In this document: one piece after another, positions 24,448 through 32,207 of the stretch | How the letters are laid out: each line of letters starts with the position of its first letter | Numbering within the stretch: the first letter of the stretch is position 1 | DNA from: Clostridium sp. CAG:762 | GTDB lineage: Bacteria > Bacillota_I > Bacilli_A > RF39 > UBA660 | Direction: 5' to 3' | Assembly: GCA_000432575.1 (NCBI GenBank) | Contig: HF996799.1 | Span: 54,721-118,720, forward strand | Length of the DNA stretch: 64,000 bases | Notes under the pieces: generated by a model | Told to the model about the DNA's origin: nothing | Seen by the model: the letters and a program-made list of their open reading frames with translations, nothing else | Database searches by the model: none | Translations under genes and position numbers: made by a program

Positions 24448-25869
24448 ATGAAAACAAGAACAAGATATGCTCCAAGTCCTACTGGATATATGCATATTGG
24501 TAATTTAAGAACCGCAATATTTGAGTATCTCGTTGCTAAACATGACGGCGGAGACTTTATTCTAAGAATAGAAGATACCGACCAACAAAGAAAAGTTGAA
24601 GGAGCCATTGACTTTATATATGATACCCTAAATCTATGTAATATCAAAATAGACGAAGGCCCTAATAACCATGGAGAATATGGCCCATATATCCAAAGTG
24701 AAAGAAAAGAAATCTATAATAAATATGCTCACGAATTAGTAGAAAAAGGTAAAGCATATTATTGCTTTTGCAGTGAAGAAAGACTAGAAGAATTAAGAAA
24801 AAAAGCTGAAGTCCACAAAGTCGCCTTCATGTATGATGGACATTGTAGTAAACTAGGCAAAGAAGAAATAGAAAAAAGATTAAAAAATAAAGAACCATAT
24901 GTAATTAGACAAAAAATGCCTAAAATAGGTAAATCTACTTTTACTGATTTAGTATATGGCAAAATAAGTGTTGAAAACAAAATCTTAGAAGACCAAATAT
25001 TACTAAAAAGTGATGGCTACCCAACATATAATTTTGCTAATGTCATAGATGATCACCTAATGCAAATAACCCATGTTATAAGAGGAAACGAATACTTAAG
25101 TCAAACTCCTAAATATAACTTATTATATGAAGCATTTGGCTTTGAACCACCTAAATATATTCATGTTCCAATGGTCCTTGGTGAAGATAAAAACAAACTA
25201 TCTAAAAGAAATGGTGATGCATCCTTCATGGATTTATATCACGAAGGCTATTTACCCAATGCCATCGTTAACTACTTAGCATTACTTGGCTGGAGCCCAA
25301 AAGAAAACAAAGAAATTTTTAGCATGGAAGAACTAATAAAAGACTTTGACCCCACTAGAATAAGCAAATCACCCGCTGTTTATGACATCAAAAAATTACA
25401 ATGGATTAACAGCCACTACATAAAAAATATGGAAGAAAAAGACTATTTAACCTTTGTAATGCCTTATCTAAAAGAACAATATAAATTAGAAAACTATGAT
25501 AACAACTGGTTGCAAAACCTAGCACTTCTATATAAAAATGAACTAAAATATGGCAAAGAAATAATCCCACTCACCAAAATGTTCTTTGAAGATAATTACA
25601 CCCTTAACCAAGAGGAACAAGAATTTATGAATACTGAAGGGGTAGACAAAACCGTTAATTGTTTTAAAGAAAAAATAAAAACCATAAAGTGGACTACCGA
25701 AAATATCAAAAACGCCATCTTAGAAGTAAAAAACGAATGCAATGTTTCTGGAAAAATGTTATATATGCCAATTAGAATAAAAACAACAGGCCTCATGCAC
25801 GGTCCCGAACTAGATAAAACAATATATTTACTTGGTCAACATAAAATTATGGAAAGATTAAGTAAATAA
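24448..25869 (+). CDS. gltX: glutamyl-tRNA synthetase
   Basis: A class I synthetase charging tRNA-Glu (and tRNA-Gln where GatCAB is used). The 473 aa have the HIGH-type motif as HIGN (16-19), ILRIEDTDQQR, and KLSKRNGD as the KMSKS loop near 250. The N-terminal CFC cysteines near residue 110 belong to the insertion region. GGAAGTGAG precedes the ATG. It is followed by cysS, as often in Firmicutes, but cysE is missing between them. Confidence 0.95.
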   Translation: MKTRTRYAPSPTGYMHIGNLRTAIFEYLVAKHDGGDFILRIEDTDQQRKVEGAIDFIYDTLNLCNIKIDEGPNNHGEYGPYIQSERKEIYNKYAHELVEKGKAYYCFCSEERLEELRKKAEVHKVAFMYDGHCSKLGKEEIEKRLKNKEPYVIRQKMPKIGKSTFTDLVYGKISVENKILEDQILLKSDGYPTYNFANVIDDHLMQITHVIRGNEYLSQTPKYNLLYEAFGFEPPKYIHVPMVLGEDKNKLSKRNGDASFMDLYHEGYLPNAIVNYLALLGWSPKENKEIFSMEELIKDFDPTRISKSPAVYDIKKLQWINSHYIKNMEEKDYLTFVMPYLKEQYKLENYDNNWLQNLALLYKNELKYGKEIIPLTKMFFEDNYTLNQEEQEFMNTEGVDKTVNCFKEKIKTIKWTTENIKNAILEVKNECNVSGKMLYMPIRIKTTGLMHGPELDKTIYLLGQHKIMERLSK

Positions 25870-25918
25870 TCACATATTTTAAACATAATTTATTAATATA
25901 ATGAAATGGAGGGAAATT

Positions 25919-27322
25919 ATGAAAATATATAATACCAAAACAAGAAAAATTGAAGATTTTATTCCTTACGATTCCAAAGAAATAAAAATGTATACATGTG
26001 GCCCAACAGTGTACCACTATGCTCATATTGGTAACCTAAGAAGCTACATTATGGAAGATGTCTTAGAAAAAACATTAAGATTTCTTGGATACAATGTTAA
26101 AAGAGTTATGAATATTACTGATGTAGGCCATTTATCTAGCGATGCTGATACAGGCGAAGATAAAATGGTTAAAGGTGCCATTCGTGAAAACAAAACAGTT
26201 ATGGAAATCGCTAAATTTTATGAACAAGCCTTCTTTAATGACTTCAAAAAACTTAACAATAAAAAACCCGACGTCATCGAACCAGCTACCAACTGTATTC
26301 CAGAATATATTAAAATGATTAGCAAATTATTGGAAAAAGGTTATGCCTACCAAAAGGGTGGTAATGTTTACTTTGATACATCAAAATTAGATAATTATTA
26401 TGCCTTAACTAATCATAACGAAGAAGAACTACTCGTAGGAGCAAGAGACGATGTTGAGGAAGATTCTAACAAAAAAAACAAAACAGACTTTGTATTATGG
26501 TTCACAAAATCAAAGTTTGCTTCTCAAGAATTAAAATGGGATAGTCCATTTGGTACAGGATATCCTGGTTGGCACATTGAATGCTCTTGTATTTCAATCA
26601 AACATTTAGGAGAATATTTAGATATTCACTGTGGAGGTGTAGATAATATATTTCCTCACCACACCAACGAAATAGCACAATCCGAAAGTTATTTAGGACA
26701 TGAATGGTGTAATTATTGGTTTCACGTTGAGCATCTAAATGATAGCCATGGCAAAATGAGTAAAAGCAATGGAGAATTCTTAACACTATCACTATTAGAA
26801 AGTAAAGGATATAATCCCTTAGTATATCGTCTATTTTGCTTACAGTCTCATTACCGCAAACCATTACTATTTACATATGACTCACTAGATATCGCGGCAA
26901 ATGCATATAATAAACTAAAAAACAAAATAAGTAGCATTAGCAATGACAATAGCATTATAGACAATGAAATAATTGGTAAATATAGATACTCATTCAAAGA
27001 AGCATTATCATATGATTTAAATACTTCAAATGCCCTAACAGTATTATATGATTTGTTAAAAGATAATGAGACCAACAACAACACTAAACTAGAACTAATT
27101 AAAGAATTTGACACCGTGTTATCGCTAGATTTACTTAAAGATAATACAAATGAAATAGATAGTGAACTAAAATCATATATTGAAGGCATGATAACCAAAA
27201 GAAATGAAGCTAAAAAAATTAAAGATTATAAAACATCGGATGTCATAAGAGAAGAACTAAAAGAAAAAGGTATCAACATTAAAGATACCAGAGAAGGAAC
27301 AATATACGAAATAATAAGGTAG
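25919..27322 (+). CDS. cysS: cysteinyl-tRNA synthetase
   Basis: A class I synthetase charging tRNA-Cys. The 467 aa include the zinc-ligand Cys27 in MYTCGPTVY, HIGN (36-39), the GYPGWHIECSC and FPHHTNE zinc-site blocks, and KMSKSNGEF. An in-frame start 18 bases upstream is rejected because GGAGGG lies between it and ATG 25919. It is followed without a gap by the YugP-like peptidase; the mini-ribonuclease III gene that usually follows cysS is absent here. Confidence 0.95.
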   Translation: MKIYNTKTRKIEDFIPYDSKEIKMYTCGPTVYHYAHIGNLRSYIMEDVLEKTLRFLGYNVKRVMNITDVGHLSSDADTGEDKMVKGAIRENKTVMEIAKFYEQAFFNDFKKLNNKKPDVIEPATNCIPEYIKMISKLLEKGYAYQKGGNVYFDTSKLDNYYALTNHNEEELLVGARDDVEEDSNKKNKTDFVLWFTKSKFASQELKWDSPFGTGYPGWHIECSCISIKHLGEYLDIHCGGVDNIFPHHTNEIAQSESYLGHEWCNYWFHVEHLNDSHGKMSKSNGEFLTLSLLESKGYNPLVYRLFCLQSHYRKPLLFTYDSLDIAANAYNKLKNKISSISNDNSIIDNEIIGKYRYSFKEALSYDLNTSNALTVLYDLLKDNETNNNTKLELIKEFDTVLSLDLLKDNTNEIDSELKSYIEGMITKRNEAKKIKDYKTSDVIREELKEKGINIKDTREGTIYEIIR

Positions 27323-27331
27323 GTGTATATA

Positions 27332-28018
27332 ATGAATGAAAATGGAATATTATTAAATTATATGTTATATTTTTTAGGAATTCTAATTACCGTAGGGGCT
27401 CAAATATATATAAAAGTTTCTTACAACAAATACAAAAAAGAAAGCACAAAAAGCAATATGACGGGCTTTGAAGTAGCAAGAAAAATACTTGATGCAAATG
27501 GACTAAAAGACGTTCATGTTGTAGAAACACCTGGTAATCTAACGGATCACTATGACCCGCAAAGAAAAGTTGTAAGATTATCAAAAGAAATTTTTAATGG
27601 GCAAACAATTGCCTCTAACAGTGTTGCAGCCCACGAAGTAGGGCACGCCATTCAAGATAAAGAAGGGTACACATACATGAAAATAAGGTCAGCTTTAGTA
27701 CCCTTTGTCAACTTTTGCTCCAAAGTAGGATATCTAGTATTAGTAATTGGTTTCATTGCCAGTGCCTTAGATATCGTATATGTTGGAATTACACTACTGG
27801 CCACAACACTAGTATTTCAATTGATTACATTACCAGTTGAATTTAATGCCTCTAAAAGAGCGGGTATTCAACTTGAAAAAGAAGGTATCTTAAACCAAGA
27901 AGAACAAGAAGGAAGTAAAACAATGTTAACTGCCGCAGCCTTAACTTATGTTGCATCACTAGTTACCACATTATTAGAAATATTAAGACTCTTTCTCGCA
28001 GCAAAAGATAGGAATTAA
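27332..28018 (+). CDS. yugP: YugP-type zinc-dependent membrane peptidase
   Basis: A 228-aa integral membrane protein of the YugP family. An N-terminal helix (about 5-25), then the family block GFEVARKILDANGL, the NLTDHYDP segment, the zinc motif HEVGHAIQ, and C-terminal helices. The VEFNASKRA block, with the third zinc ligand, lies between the last helices. ATG 27332 is chosen over a GTG at 27323 because AGGTG is the ribosome-binding site. Substrate unknown. It is probably co-transcribed with cysS. Confidence 0.88.
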   Translation: MNENGILLNYMLYFLGILITVGAQIYIKVSYNKYKKESTKSNMTGFEVARKILDANGLKDVHVVETPGNLTDHYDPQRKVVRLSKEIFNGQTIASNSVAAHEVGHAIQDKEGYTYMKIRSALVPFVNFCSKVGYLVLVIGFIASALDIVYVGITLLATTLVFQLITLPVEFNASKRAGIQLEKEGILNQEEQEGSKTMLTAAALTYVASLVTTLLEILRLFLAAKDRN

Positions 28019-28029
28019 TTGGTGATAAA

Positions 28030-28527
28030 ATGAAAACAGATGGCTCGGGTAATTATTTACCCCAAATGAGCAGTGAATTTATAGATATTGATGCTGCATT
28101 ACTCTTTGTAGCAATTCTATCCAAAATGAGAATTAACAACATCAATATTGTAAAACTAAAAGAATATTTATATAAGTGCATTAAGCAAAACAAGTATCAA
28201 GAATTACTTAATAGCATTGACCTTGATAGTAACTTAAACTCAAGATGCTTAAACGAATGCTATTCATTCTTAAAACTATGCAAAATTCTTATTATCCACG
28301 ATGACTACTTATACATAAATGATAAAAACCTAGATTATAATGACATCATAACAGAATATCAAGAGTATTATGAACCTTGTAAAAACTTAATAGAAGAATA
28401 TATTAAACTAAATCCCAATGAATTCCACTATGCATCTTATTGTGATTATAATCTAGTAAATAGTTATTTCAATATCGAAAATAACATTCTAATAAAAAAG
28501 AAAAAGAATATAAAAGAAACCAAATAA
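28030..28527 (+). CDS. unknown protein, 165 aa
   Basis: Not recognised. A soluble, helical protein rich in Asn, Asp, Tyr and Leu with several scattered cysteines (RCLNECYSFLKLCK). It could be a small helical-repeat or antitoxin-like fold, but there is no motif to support this. GGTGAT precedes the ATG. It follows yugP by 11 bases and ends the gltX-cysS-yugP unit. Confidence 0.65.
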   Translation: MKTDGSGNYLPQMSSEFIDIDAALLFVAILSKMRINNINIVKLKEYLYKCIKQNKYQELLNSIDLDSNLNSRCLNECYSFLKLCKILIIHDDYLYINDKNLDYNDIITEYQEYYEPCKNLIEEYIKLNPNEFHYASYCDYNLVNSYFNIENNILIKKKKNIKETK

Positions 28528-28550
28528 TTTCTTAAAATATTCTTTTTTCT
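28503..28550 (+). terminator. terminator after the 165-aa gene
   Basis: Nested pairing AAAGAATAT...ATATTCTTT and AAGAAA...TTTCTT with small internal loops, ending in TTTTTT. It overlaps the end of the gene. Confidence 0.5.
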
Positions 28551-28749
28551 TTAGTGGTATTCAATTTTTCTTTAAACATCTCAACATACAACATTCAAAA
28601 AAGAATGATATACTTAAAAAGTCCCACAAATTATAAAATACGTTTAAGTATTTGTCGAATTGTGTCGATTGAATTTTAGTGCATAATTAAAGGAACTGTT
28701 TTATAATAGAAATGTAGAAGAATTACTAGAAGGAGAGGTGGGAAGTAAA

Positions 28750-28971
28750 ATGAGTGGAAATGTCAAATGGTTTAATAACGAAAAAGGCTATGGCTTTATC
28801 GATTATGTTGACGGAGAAGATATCTTTGTACATTATTCGGCTATTAAATGCGATGGATATAAGACTTTAGTAGAAGGACAATCTGTTAATTTTGAACTAA
28901 TAGAAACTCCTAAAGGTCTACAAGCAGTTAATGTTGAAGTAGATTCAAAAGTTAAAGAAATAGTTAGATAA
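28750..28971 (+). CDS. csp: cold-shock domain protein
   Basis: A 73-aa single-stranded nucleic-acid chaperone of the CspA family. RNP1 reads KGYGFI and RNP2 reads DIFVHY, both intact. The start at 28750 is chosen for the GGAGAGGTGG site; a GTG further upstream lies inside it. A 5' region of more than 200 bases precedes it, with a TATAAT at 28702-28707 but no clear -35 box. The long leader is compatible with cold-shock control of translation, which I cannot test. Confidence 0.94.
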   Translation: MSGNVKWFNNEKGYGFIDYVDGEDIFVHYSAIKCDGYKTLVEGQSVNFELIETPKGLQAVNVEVDSKVKEIVR

Positions 28972-28982
28972 CACTAATAAAG

Positions 28983-29032
28983 TGAAATTAATTTTTGGTA
29001 GCAGTTCTGGACCAAAAATTAGTTTCATTTTT
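28983..29032. terminator. terminator between the cold-shock and ABC-F genes
   Basis: A stem of about 16 bp (GAAATTAATTTTTGGT/ACCAAAAATTAGTTTC, one G-U pair) with a loop of about 11 bases, followed by Ts. It stands between convergent genes and can serve both. Confidence 0.8.
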
Positions 29033-29063
29033 AATCTAATTAATCCATAAAAAAGAAACATAA

Positions 29064-30920
29064 CTAAATATCCTTAGTTAAATTATCCCACATACTAGTT
29101 TTATTATCTATTTCGCTAGTAATAGCACCAATTTCCTTTTGCACATCATTATATTTCTTTATATCTGTATATACCTCTTTTTTTAACAACGCATCATTTA
29201 AATTCTTTAACTTACCCTCTAACCTAATAATATCATTCTCTATCTTATTAATCTCTTTCTTTACATTATAAGAAACAACCTTCTTAGCCTTAACATTTTC
29301 TACCTTCTTCTCAGGACTAAACTCCTTTTTCTTTTCTTCATATTCACTATAACCATATTTATATAAAGTACTCTCTCCGTTTGACAAAACAAGCAACTTA
29401 TTACAAACCTCTTTAATTAAATACCTATCATGACTAACCACAATAACAGTTCCTTGATAATCAGTAAGCATCTTCTCAATAGTATCCTTATTAATAATAT
29501 CCAAATGATTTGTAGGCTCATCCAAAATTAAAACATTACACCTATCATTCAATATCTTACATAAACTAACTCTCACCTTTTCTCCGCCAGATAAATCTCC
29601 TATTCTCTTAAACACCTCATCACCAGTAAAATTAAAAGCACCAAGAAGACTCCTTATTTCATTTGAAGTCATATTAGAATAACTATTTTCTATTTCCTCA
29701 TAAATAGTATTATTAACATCTAAATTATCAAGATTTTGAGAAAAGTATGCAATTTTAGTATTTTTTCCAAAAACAAATTTACCACCCAAAGGCTCCACTT
29801 CACCAATTAAAGTCTTAATTAAAGTAGACTTACCGACACCATTCTCCCCAATAATACCAAGTTTATCTCCACGTTCTAACTCAAGATTAATAGAACAAAA
29901 GGGTTGATTATAACCAATACTTAAATTCTTAATTTTTAAAACATCAAAATAACTTTCCATAATCGGAGCAAAATTAATTTTAAAAGTTCTAGTATTTTCC
30001 TTATTTGGCTTATCTATAATAGTCATTCTTTCTATCTGCTTTAACTTTGACATAGCCATCTTTGCTTTCGTAGGTTTATATCTAAAACGATCAGCAATAG
30101 CCTGCAACCTTTTAATTTCCTTCTGCTGAAATTCATAATCTTTTAAATTCTTATTATACTCCTCTTTATAAGCTTTCAAAAATGCCGAATAATTACCCGA
30201 ATATCTTTTCAAAGTACCACAAGAAATATTATATATAACATTACAAACATTATCTAAAAACATCCTATCATGACTAACCACGATTACTGAATTTTTATAA
30301 TTCTTAAGATAATTCTCTAACCACTCTATTGCATTAATATCCAAATGATTAGTGGGTTCATCTAAAATCAAAAGATCTGGCTTAGACAAAATTAACTTTA
30401 TTAAAAATAACTTAGTCAATTGCCCACCCGAAAATTCACTTAACTTCTTAGACTTATCGTCATCATTAAAACCAAACTTCTTCAAAGCCGTATCTATTTC
30501 TTTCATATAAGTATAACCACCCAAATATTCAAAACTCTCGAGCAAAGAATTATACTTATTTAATAATTTTTCATCATAATCTTTTGCTATTCGCAGTTCT
30601 AGTTTCTCAATCTTATCTACAATATCAAGCAATTCCCTATAAGCATCTTTAATGTAATCTAACATAATAACATTCTTATCAATATTATCATTTTGCTTAA
30701 CATAACCTATCTTAAAATCATGAGAAGATTCTATCGTTATCTTCTCATAACCATCATTCATTTCATATTCTTCAGTAATGGCCTTTAGTAAAGATGTTTT
30801 TCCCTCACCATTTCTTCCAACAATGCCAATCTTTTCTTTATCTCTAACACAAAAATTAATATCCTTTAAAATCGTTTTAGTACCCAAAGTAATACTACCA
30901 TGATTAATTTTATAAAACAT
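29064..30920 (-). CDS. ABC-F family ribosome-associated ATPase
   Basis: A soluble twin-ABC protein of 618 aa without membrane domains. Two Walker A motifs (GRNGEGKTS and GENGVGKST), signatures SGGQLTKL and LSGGEKVRVS, and two copies of LILDEPTNHLD. A charged interdomain linker (about 230-320) and a C-terminal coiled coil (about 540-618) fit the Uup/YdiF subgroup. ABC-F proteins act on stalled ribosomes; some give antibiotic resistance, but nothing here points to that role. ATG 30920 follows AGGTGAT, and a 20-codon upstream extension is rejected. Confidence 0.9.
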   Translation of the reverse strand: MFYKINHGSITLGTKTILKDINFCVRDKEKIGIVGRNGEGKTSLLKAITEEYEMNDGYEKITIESSHDFKIGYVKQNDNIDKNVIMLDYIKDAYRELLDIVDKIEKLELRIAKDYDEKLLNKYNSLLESFEYLGGYTYMKEIDTALKKFGFNDDDKSKKLSEFSGGQLTKLFLIKLILSKPDLLILDEPTNHLDINAIEWLENYLKNYKNSVIVVSHDRMFLDNVCNVIYNISCGTLKRYSGNYSAFLKAYKEEYNKNLKDYEFQQKEIKRLQAIADRFRYKPTKAKMAMSKLKQIERMTIIDKPNKENTRTFKINFAPIMESYFDVLKIKNLSIGYNQPFCSINLELERGDKLGIIGENGVGKSTLIKTLIGEVEPLGGKFVFGKNTKIAYFSQNLDNLDVNNTIYEEIENSYSNMTSNEIRSLLGAFNFTGDEVFKRIGDLSGGEKVRVSLCKILNDRCNVLILDEPTNHLDIINKDTIEKMLTDYQGTVIVVSHDRYLIKEVCNKLLVLSNGESTLYKYGYSEYEEKKKEFSPEKKVENVKAKKVVSYNVKKEINKIENDIIRLEGKLKNLNDALLKKEVYTDIKKYNDVQKEIGAITSEIDNKTSMWDNLTKDI

Positions 30921-30985
30921 CTTCTCATCACCTAAAAACATTTTATCATATATAAAACTTTTTTTCATAAAATTTAACAAAAATG

Positions 30986-31014
30986 TTTACTTATTAATAA
31001 GTTTTTGCTATAAT
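30986..31014 (+). promoter_or_regulatory. promoter of rpsF-ssb-rpsR
   Basis: TTTACT (30986-30991), 17 bases, extended -10 TGCTATAAT with TATAAT at 31009-31014. Confidence 0.75.
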
Positions 31015-31029
31015 ATGTTTCGAGCTTAA

Positions 31030-31064
31030 GGGCTCCTTGCTAGTTATAACTAGCCGATTAGTCC
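31030..31064 (+). promoter_or_regulatory. S6:S18-type ribosomal protein leader
   Basis: In the rpsF 5' leader, an outer stem GGGCT/AGTCC (31030-31034 with 31060-31064) encloses an inner stem GCTAGT/ACTAGC (31039-31044 with 31049-31054), with an asymmetric internal loop holding CCG at 31054-31056. This layout, with the CCG, is the known S6:S18 binding motif that represses rpsF operons. Recognition is by eye. Confidence 0.6.
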
Positions 31065-31082
31065 AAAAGGAGGTGTAAAGGT

Positions 31083-31373
31083 ATGACTAAATATGAAATC
31101 ATGTTTATTGTTCAACCTAATTTAGAGGAAGAAGCTTTAAAAAAAGTTGTTAAATCTTTAGAAAAGACTTTAACAAGTAATAATGCTGTAATTACTTTAT
31201 CTAAGGAATTAGGACAAAAAGAGTTTGCATATGAAATCAAAAAATACAAATCTGGTTATTATTTTCTATACAACATTGAAGCAAAAAATGATAAAGCAGT
31301 TAAAGAATTTGATCGTGTTGCTTTAATAAATGAAAATGTTATTAGACATTTAATTATTAATTTAGATAAGTAA
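31083..31373 (+). CDS. rpsF: 30S ribosomal protein S6
   Basis: A 96-aa small-subunit protein binding 16S rRNA together with S18. Typical blocks: KYEIMFIVQPNL at the start, KEFAYEIKKYKSGYY near 48 and the end NENVIRHLII. AAGGAGGTG precedes it. First gene of the classic rpsF-ssb-rpsR operon. Confidence 0.96.
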   Translation: MTKYEIMFIVQPNLEEEALKKVVKSLEKTLTSNNAVITLSKELGQKEFAYEIKKYKSGYYFLYNIEAKNDKAVKEFDRVALINENVIRHLIINLDK

Positions 31374-31387
31374 GAGGTGTATTTGTA

Positions 31388-31882
31388 ATGATGAACAGAG
31401 TTTTTTTAATAGGCAGACTTACAAGAGATCCTGAACTTAGATACACAGGGTCAAATAAAGCTGTTTGTCAAATAACCGTGGCAGTTAATCGTGGTTTTGG
31501 CAACCCAAATGGTAATGCCGAAACTGACTTCATTAATGTCGTATTATGGGACAAAACAGCAGAAAATGTTGCCAAATATATGACTAAAGGTCGTTTACTT
31601 TTAGTTGAAGGCAGGATTCAAACAAGAAATTATGATAATAACGAAGGTAAAAAAGTTTATGTAACCGAAGTAGTAGCATCAAACGTCCAATTCTTAGAAT
31701 CAAAAAATAGTCAAAGTAATAATGGCAATAATAACTACAACAATGCTAATGAAAATCCATTTGATAATTATAATACCAACAGTAATCAAGTACCTCAAAT
31801 GGAAACTGTAGATGTTGAAAACGATCCATTTGCCAACTTTGGCAAAACTGTCGATTTAAGTGATGACGATTTACCTTTTTAA
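31388..31882 (+). CDS. ssb: single-stranded DNA-binding protein
   Basis: A 164-aa OB-fold protein that coats single-stranded DNA during replication and repair. The N-terminal domain has NRVFLIGRLTRDPELRYT and GRLLLVEGRIQTRNY. A disordered Asn-rich linker (about 112-140) follows, and the acidic C-terminal tip DDDLPF recruits partner proteins. Two ATGs occur in tandem (31388 and 31391); the first is used. Middle gene of the rpsF operon, so it is the essential housekeeping copy. Confidence 0.96.
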   Translation: MMNRVFLIGRLTRDPELRYTGSNKAVCQITVAVNRGFGNPNGNAETDFINVVLWDKTAENVAKYMTKGRLLLVEGRIQTRNYDNNEGKKVYVTEVVASNVQFLESKNSQSNNGNNNYNNANENPFDNYNTNSNQVPQMETVDVENDPFANFGKTVDLSDDDLPF

Positions 31883-31896
31883 GAAAGGAGATTAAA

Positions 31897-32112
31897 ATGG
31901 CTGAGTTTTTTAAGAAAAAGAAAAAAGTATGTCATATGTGTGCTGGTAAAGATTTAAATTATAAAGATAGTATTATTACAAAATATGTAAATATGGAAAC
32001 AGGGAAAATGCTACCTAGAAGATTTACTGGAACATGTGCAAAACACCAAAGATGTGTTGCTAAAGAAGTAAAACGTGCTAGATTTATGGGATTTATTCCA
32101 TATTGCAAATAA
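31897..32112 (+). CDS. rpsR: 30S ribosomal protein S18
   Basis: A 71-aa protein with the S18 core: YKDSIITKYV...GKMLPRRFTGTCAKHQR and RARFMGFIPY. It is a cysteine-containing C+ type with CHMC near the start and CAKHQRC in the middle, so it may bind zinc. AAAGGAG precedes the ATG. Last gene of the rpsF operon. Confidence 0.96.
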   Translation: MAEFFKKKKKVCHMCAGKDLNYKDSIITKYVNMETGKMLPRRFTGTCAKHQRCVAKEVKRARFMGFIPYCK

Positions 32113-32147
32113 AGATATTTAAAGATGCTTTAAAAGTATCTTTTTTT
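32111..32147 (+). terminator. terminator of rpsF-ssb-rpsR
   Basis: AAAGATATTTAAAG pairs with CTTTAAAAGTATCTTT with small bulges around ATG, followed by a run of Ts. Confidence 0.7.
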
Positions 32148-32148
32148 C

Positions 32149-32177
32149 TTGAAAAAAATGTCTCTTTATGGTATCAT
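32149..32177 (+). promoter_or_regulatory. promoter of the CotH-VTC operon
   Basis: TTGAAA (32149-32154), 17 bases, TATCAT (32172-32177). This is sigma-A-like; no clear sporulation-sigma promoter is seen, so vegetative expression is likely. Confidence 0.6.
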
Positions 32178-32207
32178 TAATTATGAAAAAGAATAGGAGG
32201 TATATTA

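Noticed and set aside
28528..28749. Riboswitch or cold-shock RNA element before csp
   Set aside because: The leader is AT-rich with a small direct repeat (TGTCGA twice near 28655-28668), but no known fold could be recognised.
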